64,000 bases of DNA from Akkermansia sp. (GCA_017471985.1 JAFURE010000046.1:58012-122011); one strand, 5' to 3'. Counted from the first letter of the stretch, positions 1 to 8,600 are shown. Numbers and translations are program-made. Notes: generated by a model not told the origin, from the sequence alone.

Positions 1-584
1 TTGGTATATCGTGCGTCAGCAAAGCGCATGTAACGCCCTGCGCGCTGAATGGTATGCCCCTCTGACACCAGTGGTAAGAGGTGCGGGATGATGGCATCCA
101 TAGTAGGGCTGTCGAGGGCTTCGATAGAGAGCGGGTCATCTGCTGCCGGTTCCCACTGCAGCTGCGGGTGGGTCCGGCGCAGCTCTGCCAGCAGGCTGTG
201 TAACTGGGAGCTCAGGAACGCTCTCAATTCTGCATTGTGTCGGTGGCAGAGTTCGTTGTGCTCGATAGCGGGGTGTAGCCTGCCATCTGTTCCGGCCTGG
301 TATACATAGCGCTCGCAGGTACAGATAAAATCCGGCAGCACGGGGCTGCAGGGCAGAATTTCCTGCAGCAGGTAATTCAGGGAGCGCCCGGTGTTAATAC
401 CCCAGCGTACTCCATGCGCTCGCCAGGCTTGCATCTGCTCAAAGAACTCGGCCGAAATTGGGGAGCTACTTGATTGCTGCAGAGTGCCATCGTAGTCCAG
501 TGACACGAGCCACCTGCAAGCGCCGGAAGTCGGCGCAGCAAAGCCGGGAGGAATACTCCCCTCTGCTATGGTGGCAGGTATCAT
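1..584 (-). CDS. HAD-superfamily (Cof-type) hydrolase, C-terminus outside window
   Basis: The leftward frame starts at the ATG at 584-582 and is still open at base 1, so only about 194 N-terminal residues are visible. Residues near 27-33 read LDYDGTL, the DxDGT nucleophile motif of HAD phosphatases. About 35 residues later comes INTGRS, the usual second motif of the Cof-type (sugar phosphate or flavin phosphatase) branch, followed by PDFICTCER where this branch normally has its pD.iit..G segment. The start overlaps the stop of the upstream OmpA-domain gene as ATGA, so the two are probably translationally coupled. The substrate cannot be told from the visible part. Confidence 0.8.
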   Translation of the reverse strand, partial: MIPATIAEGSIPPGFAAPTSGACRWLVSLDYDGTLQQSSSSPISAEFFEQMQAWRAHGVRWGINTGRSLNYLLQEILPCSPVLPDFICTCERYVYQAGTDGRLHPAIEHNELCHRHNAELRAFLSSQLHSLLAELRRTHPQLQWEPAADDPLSIEALDSPTMDAIIPHLLPLVSEGHTIQRAGRYMRFADARYT

Positions 585-1900
585 CGGCGGCGCCGGCGGC
601 CGTTGTTATTGTTACGGCGAGGTCTCCTGTTGTTCTGTTGCGGGTTAGCCTTGGGCTTGTCGGCCGGTTTGGCTTTCTGCTCTGGAGTGAGATTGGCCGA
701 GGCTGAGGAATAGGTTTTGGGAATCAGGACACCCGCTGCAAGTTGGGCGCCGAGTTTGGTGCTCAGGTCAACCTTGTATGTGTGGTTTTCGCAGCCTTCG
801 GGCAGGGCTTCATCGGGCGTTCTCATGTGGATTTCCACGCGGCGGTTGAGGGCCTGCTGTTCGCGGTCACCCTTTTTGTCGGCCAGAGGGGTGTTGTCGG
901 CGCATGCTCGTATGTAGACGTTATCCGTCGGTATTTTGTTCTTGCTGAGCCAGTCGCGCACTGCTGCTGCACGCTGCATGGAGAGTAGGGCGTTGTAGGA
1001 GTCACCGCCTATGCTGTCGGTGTGTCCCTCAATAATGAAGCGGGTCTGCGGGTTTTTCTGAATGAGTGCTGCAAGTTGCAGCATGGTGATGCGTGCCGCA
1101 CTCTTGAGCTTGCACTCATTGAAGCCGAAGAGCAGGTCTGACCCCAGTCGTGCTACACCTGAGGACGCGCCGAGGTTGCTCTCGCCGATGAGCTGTTCCA
1201 GCGTGCGTGTGTCGCCCGGCAGGTCGGTGTGCATGCCTTCTTTGGCTGTGGAGGAGAGGTCGGACATGGCCGTGCCTTCTGCTCCGGGAATTTCCTCAAG
1301 CTGAGCTGTGGCGTTTACCATGACCTCGTTGCTGTTAATAGGGGTGGGCTCCGGCATGGCCAGTGTTTCGGCCGAGAAGGCCTGGGCGGCTAACAGGTCT
1401 TCCGTGATTTCTCCCGGTTTAAGCTCCTCTGCTTCAACCGGTGACTGTACACCGGCTGTGGGTTCCGGTACGGATAAGTCAGTCGGCCCCGGTGCCAGTA
1501 TGAGTTTCTCTACATTGGCGTCCAGCACGTCCGTGATTTCCTCCGGCTCCGGTATCGTTACAATTTCGGGCTTGGCGTTCGGATCCTCTACGATGTGGTT
1601 GTCATCTGCCTTTTCCGCTTTTTCATCCGGGGCTTTGCGTACGATAACGCGTTCACGGTTATCTTTTACCTTGGGCTTGCTGTTGATGACTCGCATCTCG
1701 AAGGTAATGATGTTGGGCACGTAGTGGTACAGAACAGCGTAAACGACAACGGAAGCAAGCGCTGCCCCCAGCGCAATGGGTAACATCGAGCGCTGTCGGG
1801 TGAGCTCGTAGCCATTGCGCTTGCGGTTGCCGTTGGTTTTCCTACCGGAACTGCGAGCGGTTGTGTACTTATCTGAGAGGGGGGAGGAGGACGAAAACAT
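581..1900 (-). CDS. OmpA-domain, peptidoglycan-binding membrane protein
   Basis: 439 residues. A basic cytoplasmic N-terminus (about 38 residues) is followed by one membrane segment (about 40-60), a long Pro/Glu-rich linker, and an OmpA/MotB-type peptidoglycan-binding domain at about 260-365 (FIIEGHTDSIGGDSYN, then NRRVEI). The last 40 residues are Lys/Pro/Asn rich and end in a run of arginines. It is therefore probably an inner-membrane protein reaching into the periplasm to hold the cell wall, more like a MotB/TolR-OmpA hybrid than a beta-barrel porin. It lies fourth in the leftward recJ operon, 19 bases after the alpha/beta hydrolase gene, and overlaps the next gene by ATGA. The basic tail is unusual. 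Confidence 0.82.
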   Translation of the reverse strand: MFSSSSPLSDKYTTARSSGRKTNGNRKRNGYELTRQRSMLPIALGAALASVVVYAVLYHYVPNIITFEMRVINSKPKVKDNRERVIVRKAPDEKAEKADDNHIVEDPNAKPEIVTIPEPEEITDVLDANVEKLILAPGPTDLSVPEPTAGVQSPVEAEELKPGEITEDLLAAQAFSAETLAMPEPTPINSNEVMVNATAQLEEIPGAEGTAMSDLSSTAKEGMHTDLPGDTRTLEQLIGESNLGASSGVARLGSDLLFGFNECKLKSAARITMLQLAALIQKNPQTRFIIEGHTDSIGGDSYNALLSMQRAAAVRDWLSKNKIPTDNVYIRACADNTPLADKKGDREQQALNRRVEIHMRTPDEALPEGCENHTYKVDLSTKLGAQLAAGVLIPKTYSSASANLTPEQKAKPADKPKANPQQNNRRPRRNNNNGRRRRR

Positions 1901-1919
1901 GGACTCGGGAATAGTACTG

Positions 1920-3035
1920 TCAGAGCTGGCTGTCAGAGGTTAAAAGAGGACGGGCGGGCACGTGCACATGTGGGGTGTCTAGTGCGGTAACAAAAGTGTC
2001 GTTGAGCCAATGGACAATGGCTGTAGAAGTATTGTCTTCATCTGTCAGGAGCCTCGCTTCAATATTGGGGGTGCGTTTCTTTACGTTTTTATCGGGACAG
2101 ATGCTGCGGGTGAGCGCGTGCGGCGCGTCTGTTCTGCAGCGCAGTGTCCAGAGTTCGCGACAATCGCAGGGTAACTGGCGGAATATGGTTACGGCATCCT
2201 CCAACGTGCAGATGGGATTATCCTGAACCAGATTGACAATAAGGACGGGAAGGTTGCGGTCGAGTTTTGCAGCACTTTCTACCGGAGCAACATCAAAACA
2301 CTCGAAACCTACGCTGCTGTTGAGTCGTAAGTCCATGAGCCACAGAGTGGCATGTGTGAGCAGGGAGTCGGGCATGGTGCGGGTGAGTGACTCTCTGAGC
2401 GATGCGTATGAGTCAATAGAAATAAGCCCTTGAATACGTGGGTCAGTCGCGGCTGCCTGCAACATGAGCCCGGCCCCGTAGCCTTGCCCGACTCCCACAA
2501 TGACCGGCGAGTCTTTCCCACTGCGCTTTATCAGTTCATTAATGAGCAGCGGAACATCTGCACTTTCTCTCAGTCCGTGAGTGCAGTAGCGCCTGCGATT
2601 GTCCCGCCCGCGGGGTTCCCATAGTACGCAGGTTATTCCAGCGGCGGTGAGGGTTTCAGCCAGCGGTATGGCAGAGCGGATACCGTGATCCCAGTCAACA
2701 CAGATGAGGGCATAATCGATAACACCGAGCCTGTCGGCCTTGTTCACGGCTAAGTCGCCGACAATGCTCAACTGGCGGGAGGATTCTTCGCCATCTTTTT
2801 CGGCAATGACGGCCAGCATTTCTCCACCATCCCACCCGGTGAATGTAAATTGTTGAAGCTTAATGCCGAGTGTTTTCTGAGGGATGGTTGAATAGCCTGA
2901 GTACGATTTGTTGATGGGTTGCAGCACCGGTTCTGTCATGTCGGCTATGTAGTTCCACAGGTACACGCCCCACACCACCAGAGCCGGTAGTATGGTAAGA
3001 AGTAACAGCAAACGCATGGTGCGGAAAAACTTCAT
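1920..3035 (-). CDS. Membrane-anchored alpha/beta-hydrolase-fold protein, nucleophile missing
   Basis: 371 residues with an N-terminal membrane anchor (about 7-27) and an alpha/beta-hydrolase core. The strand-turn-helix that normally carries the GxSxG nucleophile reads GVGQG at 171-175, so Gly173 replaces the catalytic serine. The following helix (GAGLMLQAAATDPRIQGLI) is otherwise typical of the fold. It may be a non-enzymatic relative or act through other residues. It has its own good promoter (-35 TTGCAG, 17 bp, -10 TATAAT, 13 bases before ATG) although it follows the metalloprotease gene by only 65 bases. No specific function can be assigned. Confidence 0.65.
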   Translation of the reverse strand: MKFFRTMRLLLLLTILPALVVWGVYLWNYIADMTEPVLQPINKSYSGYSTIPQKTLGIKLQQFTFTGWDGGEMLAVIAEKDGEESSRQLSIVGDLAVNKADRLGVIDYALICVDWDHGIRSAIPLAETLTAAGITCVLWEPRGRDNRRRYCTHGLRESADVPLLINELIKRSGKDSPVIVGVGQGYGAGLMLQAAATDPRIQGLISIDSYASLRESLTRTMPDSLLTHATLWLMDLRLNSSVGFECFDVAPVESAAKLDRNLPVLIVNLVQDNPICTLEDAVTIFRQLPCDCRELWTLRCRTDAPHALTRSICPDKNVKKRTPNIEARLLTDEDNTSTAIVHWLNDTFVTALDTPHVHVPARPLLTSDSQL

Positions 3036-3048
3036 TGGAACCGTAGCT

Positions 3049-3077
3049 ATTATAGCAATTCAGGTGTCATGCTGCAA
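3049..3077 (-). promoter_or_regulatory. Promoter of the alpha/beta-hydrolase-like gene
   Basis: On the minus strand: -35 TTGCAG (3077-3072), 17-bp spacer, -10 TATAAT (3054-3049), 13 bases before the ATG at 3035. No Shine-Dalgarno sequence is evident. Confidence 0.6.
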
Positions 3078-3100
3078 TGCAAAATCCTGTCAATTTTACA

Positions 3101-4081
3101 TCAGCCCACGCAAAGAGAAAAGAGCCAGGAGATGGTTTCTGCCAATTTGCCGGCACAGGTGAGGAAGTCCTGCCAATAGCCACTGAGGCTGATAAAGTTG
3201 AAGAACCTCAGCAGGAGAATGAGCCCTGCAATGTTGGCAATGATGACAATGAGCAGAGAAAATGTGATGCCGTTTTCCAGAATATCGGGTTGTTCTCGTG
3301 GTATAACCCATATTGTCCAGTAAATGTGGAAACACCACCAGAACCCCCCGCCCCCGAAGAACCAGGGGGTAATGCTGTCTTCGGACAGGAAGAGTCCGAT
3401 AATCCAGGCGAACAATACCCAGACCAGCATCCACAGCGGTACGAAGTAAGGAGCCAGGGCAATGTAAGTGTTGTCTTTGTCGGTTTCGATGTAACCACCA
3501 TCCAGATCAACGCTTACAGAGCTGATTTTGCCGAAACAGGTCAGGGCTGCCAGAGCATGAGTAAGCTCGTGCCCCAATACGTAGAAATACACCAGTATAG
3601 GTGTGGCGAACTGGGCAATGATGAGTGCTACGAAGGTGAAGATGCCCAGCAGGGAGAAGTAAATGGGTTCGCTGAGCCAGAATCCTGCATTGGCTGCAGT
3701 TGTGGGCAGTGCGTGGTATATCTGCAGAGCCAGTGCGTACACCATGGTTATGGACAGCGGCAACAGCAGGAATACGGCAATGAGCAGGCGTATAATTCGT
3801 TTGCGCCCGCTGATGGGTACAATCTGGGAATCGGTCTCATCGTACCCTTCATCGGCCGCCTGCTCCGGCGAATATGTTACACTGACACTGTGGCGCCAGA
3901 GTGCACCGTATGAGGTGGCGTTCTCGAGCTGGTTAAGGCGCCGGTGAGCGTGCTGCCACATGTTCATGGGCTGTGGCTCAACGGTCTTTGCGGCTGTGTC
4001 GACCCGCCAATCCCCGAACTCCCTCTTTCCGGAAGAGGAAGGTAGGGTATGCGGTGCTGGTCTTTGGCGTCGCTGGGTCAT
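3101..4081 (-). CDS. Polytopic membrane metalloprotease-like protein (HELTH)
   Basis: 326 residues: about 95 hydrophilic residues, then about six hydrophobic segments. HELTH at 171-175 inside the third hydrophobic segment is the HExxH zinc site typical of M50-type intramembrane proteases and relatives. A third ligand of the classical NPDG type is not evident, so it may belong to a neighbouring membrane-zincin family. The start overlaps the recJ stop (ATGA at 4081-4078), giving a coupled recJ-protease pair. The substrate is unknown. Confidence 0.6.
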   Translation of the reverse strand: MTQRRQRPAPHTLPSSSGKREFGDWRVDTAAKTVEPQPMNMWQHAHRRLNQLENATSYGALWRHSVSVTYSPEQAADEGYDETDSQIVPISGRKRIIRLLIAVFLLLPLSITMVYALALQIYHALPTTAANAGFWLSEPIYFSLLGIFTFVALIIAQFATPILVYFYVLGHELTHALAALTCFGKISSVSVDLDGGYIETDKDNTYIALAPYFVPLWMLVWVLFAWIIGLFLSEDSITPWFFGGGGFWWCFHIYWTIWVIPREQPDILENGITFSLLIVIIANIAGLILLLRFFNFISLSGYWQDFLTCAGKLAETISWLFSLCVG

Positions 4082-5805
4082 GAAGTGGCGGGTGGTGTGG
4101 CAGCCGGGCGAATATCCTGAATAGACATGGACACAGTGGTGCGCCCGCGCCAGACGTTGCGGTCAATGGTGAAGGCGATATCCCAGGGCGGGTCGGGTAG
4201 CCGCACATGACCGCCGTTGAAGTACATGGCATCGCACTCGTATGTGCCCTGGCGCAAACTGAGCTTCAGGTGGTTTCCCTGAAGGTGGCGTGGGGCGTCA
4301 GAGAGCATGACATTGCGGCTCATAAAGATGGGCTGAGGATTCGAGTTACCGAAGGGCTCCAGCAACTCGTAGTAGTCAAGCAAATCGAGTGTCAGTTCGC
4401 TGAAGTTTACTTCGGCATCGATATTCAGGCGGGGCTTGAGCTGTTCCTCGGAGCTGTTGTTGCACACGAATGCATCGAATGCTTCACGGAAGCTATCAAT
4501 CATTTCCTCGCGTATAACCAGACCGGCTGCCATCTCGTGACCACCGCCCGAAACGAGGGTGTCGGCACAGGCGTGTATGGCTCTCACCAGGGATATACCC
4601 GGTATAGAGCGGCCGGAGCCTTTGCCCAGGCCGTTTTCATCCAGCGAAATGATGAAAGTTGGCTTATGGTAGCGCCGCATGAGCAGGGAGGCTACAATGC
4701 CAACCACCCCCGGGTGCCAGGTGCGGGAGCCCAGCACAATGACTCTGTCGCGGGCAGGGGAGAAGTCGGCGGCCTCGAGCATGGCAGTGGCCTCGGCTCG
4801 TATCTTTTCCTCTTCCTGCTGGCGAGCCCGGTTATGAGCTTCGAGGCAATGCGCCAGTTGTACGGCTCGATTGCTGTCGCCGGTCATGAGCAGTTCCAGT
4901 GCATCTCTCGGGGAGTCCATGCGCCCGGCTGCATTCAGCCGCGGGCCGATGCGGAAGGATACGTGGCTGGCATTAGGCAGAGTTCTCAGACCGGTGACTT
5001 CGTTGATGGCTTGTATACCTATGTTGCCGCCGCGAGCCATGACTTTCAGCCCGTGGCGTGTGAGCAGGCGGTTTTCTGCCACCAGTGGCACAATGTCGGC
5101 AACTGTGGCAATGGCAACCACGTCCAGATATTCTTTCAAATCGAAATCGGGCAGACGCCGACGCTTGAGCATAGCGTGGGCTAACTTGAATACAACGCCC
5201 GCACTGCAAAGGTAGGTCAGGGGACTGTCGGGTTCCAGCTTGGCATTTACTACAGCTACTGCAGGGGGGCGTCCCAGCGGGCTGGCCTCGTGGTGGTCCA
5301 GCACGATGACATCGATGCCGATGGCGTTCAGGTAGGCGACTTCTGCCACTGACGAGGTACCACAGTCTACGGTAATCAGCAGCTGGGGTTTGCCACCACT
5401 CTGTTCGATAGCGTGGTTGATGCCATCATCGCTCAGGCCATAGCCTTCCTGAGTGCGCACGGGGATAAAGCATGTGGGATTTAACCCGTATGCTGTAAGA
5501 ATGGTATGCAGCAGCGTGACGGAACTCACGCCGTCAACATCATAGTCGCCATAGATGCATATTCGCTCGCCGTGATCTACCGCGCGGAAGATGCGCTCAA
5601 CGGCGGCATCCATCTCCCGCATATCAAAAGGGTCACTTAAATCGGCTAATCGTGGCCGCAGGAATCGTTCCGCCATTTCCCGGCCGCAGATGCCCCTTTG
5701 CGACATTATCCTTCGAACCAGCAAAGGTAGCTGCCGGTTCAGTTCATCGCCGTAGTCCACACCTCCGTCCGTCGGGCGTAATTCCCAACTGAACTTCGTA
5801 CTCAT
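4078..5805 (-). CDS. recJ: Single-stranded-DNA-specific exonuclease RecJ
   Basis: 575 residues, the usual RecJ length. The DHH phosphoesterase core is clear: GDYDVDG at 86-92 (metal-binding aspartates), LDHHEA about 80 residues later, a DHHA1 domain with SGGGHEMAAGL, and a C-terminal OB-like region. RecJ degrades single-stranded DNA 5' to 3' in recombination and mismatch repair in the cytoplasm. It is first in the leftward operon. The promoter (-35 TTGACT, 17 bp, -10 TAGATT) leaves only six bases to the ATG, so the transcript is probably leaderless. Confidence 0.95.
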   Translation of the reverse strand: MSTKFSWELRPTDGGVDYGDELNRQLPLLVRRIMSQRGICGREMAERFLRPRLADLSDPFDMREMDAAVERIFRAVDHGERICIYGDYDVDGVSSVTLLHTILTAYGLNPTCFIPVRTQEGYGLSDDGINHAIEQSGGKPQLLITVDCGTSSVAEVAYLNAIGIDVIVLDHHEASPLGRPPAVAVVNAKLEPDSPLTYLCSAGVVFKLAHAMLKRRRLPDFDLKEYLDVVAIATVADIVPLVAENRLLTRHGLKVMARGGNIGIQAINEVTGLRTLPNASHVSFRIGPRLNAAGRMDSPRDALELLMTGDSNRAVQLAHCLEAHNRARQQEEEKIRAEATAMLEAADFSPARDRVIVLGSRTWHPGVVGIVASLLMRRYHKPTFIISLDENGLGKGSGRSIPGISLVRAIHACADTLVSGGGHEMAAGLVIREEMIDSFREAFDAFVCNNSSEEQLKPRLNIDAEVNFSELTLDLLDYYELLEPFGNSNPQPIFMSRNVMLSDAPRHLQGNHLKLSLRQGTYECDAMYFNGGHVRLPDPPWDIAFTIDRNVWRGRTTVSMSIQDIRPAATPPATS

Positions 5806-5811
5806 GGCAAC

Positions 5812-5840
5812 AATCTATCATGTCGCGCCCCTCTAGTCAA
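5812..5840 (-). promoter_or_regulatory. recJ promoter, leaderless architecture
   Basis: On the minus strand: TTGACT (5840-5835), 17-bp spacer, TAGATT (5817-5812), then six bases to the ATG at 5805. Transcription would start at or next to the start codon. Confidence 0.65.
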
Positions 5841-5920
5841 GTTGGAATCGTGTTAATCCGGGGCTAAAGTCGTGTTGGTGTGCAATTTTACCCGTAAAGG
5901 CGCTGGGGGGGGAAGAAGAA

Positions 5921-5944
5921 GGGCACTGCCGGTCAGCAGTGCCC
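5921..5944 (-). terminator. Terminator of the rpmI-rplT operon
   Basis: Perfect 9-bp stem GGGCACTGC/GCAGTGCCC with a six-base loop, 33 bases past the rplT stop. On the minus strand it is followed by a T/C-rich stretch. Confidence 0.75.
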
Positions 5945-5977
5945 CTCGGGTTAAATGTGTGTGTTTGGTTCGGTTTC

Positions 5978-6361
5978 TTACGCCTTAAGTGTAGCACCCT
6001 CCTTGGCGTCGATTGCCTTCTTGGCCAGTTCGAACACTGCCTTGAAAGCCTCGGGGTTGGCAACAGCCAGCTCGGCGAGGGACTTGCGGTCCAGATCAAC
6101 GTTGGCGGCCTTCAGACCCTCCATGAAACGAGAGTATGTCAGACCAAGGGGACGCACGGCGGCGGAGATACGAGCGGTCCACAGACGACGGAATTGACCC
6201 TTCCTCTTCTTGCGGTCGCGGTACTCATACTGCCATGCTTTGTAAACAGCATCCTTGGCGTAGCGGAAGAGCTTGCTGCGGAAACCGCGGAAGCCCTTGG
6301 CGCGGAGCAGGATGCGCTTGCGGCGGGCGCGAGAAGCCGGCCAATTTGTAGCACGTGCCAT
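5978..6361 (-). CDS. rplT: 50S ribosomal protein L20
   Basis: 127 residues, strongly basic, with the full L20 pattern: an N-terminal RARRKRILLRAKGFRG helix, RDRKKRKGQFRRLW and the conserved ISAAVRPLGLTYSRFMEGL core. L20 binds 23S rRNA early in large-subunit assembly and in many bacteria represses its own operon. It follows rpmI after an unusually long gap of 151 bases that contains stem-loops and a strong Shine-Dalgarno-like element. Confidence 0.97.
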   Translation of the reverse strand: MARATNWPASRARRKRILLRAKGFRGFRSKLFRYAKDAVYKAWQYEYRDRKKRKGQFRRLWTARISAAVRPLGLTYSRFMEGLKAANVDLDRKSLAELAVANPEAFKAVFELAKKAIDAKEGATLKA

Positions 6362-6381
6362 ATTTTTGTATCTTGTCTATT

Positions 6382-6485
6382 GTGAGCGGACTGTTCTTCC
6401 TCACCTCCCTGCAGTCTCGTCCGTTCTATCCGCGGCGAAAAATACGCCGGGCAGGCTGCATGAAGGCCGCCCGATTTGCGGGCGG
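6382..6485 (-). promoter_or_regulatory. Structured rpmI-rplT intergenic region, candidate L20 control element
   Basis: On the minus strand this holds a 7-bp stem-loop (CCGCCCG/CGGGCGG, 6467-6485) and GGAGGTGA (6408-6401), a full complement of the 16S 3' end. The latter lies about 39 bases before the rplT ATG. A GTGAG/CTCAC pairing (6404-6400 with 6386-6382) starts inside it and could fold the gap so that the site sits nearer the start. L20 autoregulation by RNA binding is known in other bacteria; here it is inference. Confidence 0.35.
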
Positions 6486-6512
6486 GGCTGGCTTGTGGCC
6501 ATGTTCCTCGGC

Positions 6513-6722
6513 TTAAGCGAAGGGCATGTTCTGCTTAACGGCCCAAACCTGGGTGGCGTCCACCAGAGCGGGTTTGCCCAGAGCGCGCTTGCGCTTGCTG
6601 GACTTCTTCTGGAGGATGTGACGCTTACCCTGCTTGCGACGCAGAACCTTGCCCGTGCCGGTCACCTTGAAACGCTTGGCGACAGCCTTACGTGTCTTGT
6701 TGATACCACCTTTGCGGGTCAT
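6513..6722 (-). CDS. rpmI: 50S ribosomal protein L35
   Basis: 69 residues. The start chosen at 6722 gives MTRKGGINKTRKAVAKRFKV, matching the L35 N-terminal pattern (K.gaaKRFkvTgtGKv); a longer open frame upstream adds 20 residues that do not fit the family. It is a component of the large ribosomal subunit. It is first in the rpmI-rplT operon; infC, which often precedes it, is absent and a divergent metabolic gene is there instead. Confidence 0.95.
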   Translation of the reverse strand: MTRKGGINKTRKAVAKRFKVTGTGKVLRRKQGKRHILQKKSSKRKRALGKPALVDATQVWAVKQNMPFA

Positions 6723-6731
6723 GGTGCAGAG

Positions 6732-6759
6732 ATAATACTCCTTTTTTTCAGTTTGGCAA
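6732..6759 (-). promoter_or_regulatory. rpmI promoter
   Basis: On the minus strand: TTGCCA (6759-6754), 16-bp spacer, TATTAT (6737-6732), nine bases before the rpmI ATG. A GGAG lies 15 bases from the start, inside the spacer, so it would not be transcribed from this promoter. Confidence 0.5.
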
Positions 6760-6896
6760 GAAAAATATCTGTAAAAATGCAATTTTTTTCACAGAGCAAT
6801 GTGGTTTTGTGTCTGTAACAGTAAGTGGTGGTTTTTGACAGGGCGGTTCTTCCTGTATAAAAATGCCCGTTTTTAATCTCGTGTCGGTGATTTTTC

Positions 6897-6926
6897 TTGA
6901 CGCGCGCGCCTGTTTTATGGTAGTCT
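6897..6926 (+). promoter_or_regulatory. Promoter of the transcarboxylase-type gene
   Basis: TTGACG (6897-6902), 18-bp spacer, TAGTCT (6921-6926). The leader of about 42 bases contains a small stem-loop (GGGGT/ACCCC around 6940-6958), so this gene does have a 5' leader. Confidence 0.5.
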
Positions 6927-6974
6927 GACAGCAACAAATCGGGGTGCACTGTACCCCCAACAGATTTTAATATT

Positions 6975-8468
6975 ATGAAACCTGCAACATTCAACTGCAC
7001 AGTACTGCGCGACGGTCACCAGTCGCTGGCTGCCACACGTATGGCTACCGAGCAGATGCTCGAAATCGCTCCTATTCTTGATACTATGGGCTTCTCTGCT
7101 CTCGAGACCTGGGGTGGTGCCACAATTGACTCCGGTCTGCGATTCCTGGGCGAGCTGCCCTTCGACCGTCTGGATACCCTCAAGAAACTCGCTCCCAAGA
7201 CCCCGCACATGATGCTGCTGCGTGGTCAGAATATGGTGGGGTATACCAACTACGCCGATGACGTGGTGGAGGCTTTCGTGAAGACCAGTGCCAAGCATGG
7301 TATGAACATCTTCCGCATCTTCGACTGTCTGAACGACCCGGAGAACATGCGCACTTCCATCCGTGCAGCAAAGGAGGCCGGTGCTATTGCCCATGGTACC
7401 ATCTGCTACACGACCTCTCCTGTGCACAATCTGGAGTACTTCGCCAATCTGGGTAAGAAGATTGCCGAGATGGGTGCCGACGGTATCGTGATTAAGGATA
7501 TGGCCGGTCTGATTCCCCCGAGCGAGACCGCTGCCTTGGTCGAGGCTATTAAGAAGAGTACCAACCTGCCGGTGTGGATCCACACGCACGACACTGCCGG
7601 TCTGGGTGCCGGTTCCTATGTTGCCGGTATTAACGCCGGTGCCGATGCTGTGGACTGCTCCATCGCACCTTTCGCTAATGGTACCGCCCAGCCCGATTGC
7701 ATGCGTATGCTTGCTCTGCTGAAGGGGTATGACCGTTGCCCCGTGGTGGCCGACGACTTCACCGAGAAGCTCACTACCATCTCCGGTATGCTGCAGCCCG
7801 TCTACGAGAGCCTGAGCCGCTTCACCAGCCACAAGAACGAGATTGTGGACAGCGCTACTCTGCTGTATCAGGTGCCCGGCGGTATGCTTTCCAACTTCCG
7901 TAACCAGCTCAAGGAGCTCAACATCATGGACAAGTTCGATGAAGTGATGGCTGAGATTCCCGTGGTTCGCAAGGCCCTCGGCTGGATTCCGCTTGTAACC
8001 CCGACCTCTCAGATTGTGGGTTCTCAGGCTGCCTTCAACGTGAAGTTCGGTCGCTGGAAGCAGATTACCCCGCAGACTATGGACGTGGCTCTGGGCTACT
8101 ATGGCCACACTCCCGCTCCTGTGGACCCTGAGCTGCAGGCCGAGTGTGCCAAGCGCTCCGGCAAGGAGCCCATCACCTGCCGCCCCGCTGACCTCATTAA
8201 ACCCGGCATGCAGGACCTGCGCGACAAGCTCACCGCTAAGAATATTCCCGCCACCGATGAGAACTGCGTGATTTACGCAATGTTCCCCCAGCAGCTGGAG
8301 GACTACTATGCCGGCAAGCGCCCCGAGCCCCCCACCGCCAAGAAGGAGGAGAACTTTGGCGCTCCCGTGGCTCTGTCCACCGTTGGCGTATCCGCTGCAA
8401 TTTCCGGCCGCGACATGAAGCTCAATATCATGGGGCGTGTGTACGATGTACACATCGAGGAGAAGTAA
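6975..8468 (+). CDS. Biotin-dependent carboxyltransferase subunit (transcarboxylase 5S / OadA / PycB type) without biotinyl domain
   Basis: 497 residues. The N-terminal HMGL-like TIM barrel carries the family's metal and substrate motifs: RDGHQS at 12-17, the active-site lysine region GIVIKDMAG, and the metal-binding histidines in HTHDTAG near 205. The conserved carboxyltransferase C-domain follows. The protein ends in VYDVHIEEK with no MKM biotin-attachment motif, so the biotin carrier must be a separate protein, as in the 5S subunit of methylmalonyl-CoA carboxyltransferase, which moves a carboxyl group between oxaloacetate/pyruvate and biotin. That route feeds propionate formation; the exact partner is not in this window. 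The gene is monocistronic, with a strong terminator 26 bases downstream. Confidence 0.85.
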   Translation: MKPATFNCTVLRDGHQSLAATRMATEQMLEIAPILDTMGFSALETWGGATIDSGLRFLGELPFDRLDTLKKLAPKTPHMMLLRGQNMVGYTNYADDVVEAFVKTSAKHGMNIFRIFDCLNDPENMRTSIRAAKEAGAIAHGTICYTTSPVHNLEYFANLGKKIAEMGADGIVIKDMAGLIPPSETAALVEAIKKSTNLPVWIHTHDTAGLGAGSYVAGINAGADAVDCSIAPFANGTAQPDCMRMLALLKGYDRCPVVADDFTEKLTTISGMLQPVYESLSRFTSHKNEIVDSATLLYQVPGGMLSNFRNQLKELNIMDKFDEVMAEIPVVRKALGWIPLVTPTSQIVGSQAAFNVKFGRWKQITPQTMDVALGYYGHTPAPVDPELQAECAKRSGKEPITCRPADLIKPGMQDLRDKLTAKNIPATDENCVIYAMFPQQLEDYYAGKRPEPPTAKKEENFGAPVALSTVGVSAAISGRDMKLNIMGRVYDVHIEEK

Positions 8469-8494
8469 ATAACTTTGCCAAGTTGACTACATCG

Positions 8495-8523
8495 CCCCGT
8501 TCTGCCAATCCGGCAGAGCGGGG
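8495..8523 (+). terminator. Terminator after the carboxyltransferase gene
   Basis: 12-bp stem (CCCCGTTCTGCC / GGCAGAGCGGGG, one G-U pair), loop of five, followed by TTCTTCTTC. Confidence 0.85.
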
Positions 8524-8570
8524 TTCTTCTTCGGTGCTTCATTGGTGACAGTCTCTGTACATATTTTTGC

Positions 8571-8600
8571 TTGCGAAAGACAAGCCGGATGTGCTAGAGT
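8571..8600 (+). promoter_or_regulatory. Promoter of the TIGR03790 gene
   Basis: TTGCGA (8571-8576), 18-bp spacer, TAGAGT (8595-8600), 21 bases before the ATG at 8622. Confidence 0.45.

Noticed and set aside
6915..8453. 512-residue open frame antisense to the carboxyltransferase gene
   Set aside because: The plus-strand protein has clear family motifs. The antisense frame is His/Gly/Val-rich without any recognisable domain and arises from codon bias.
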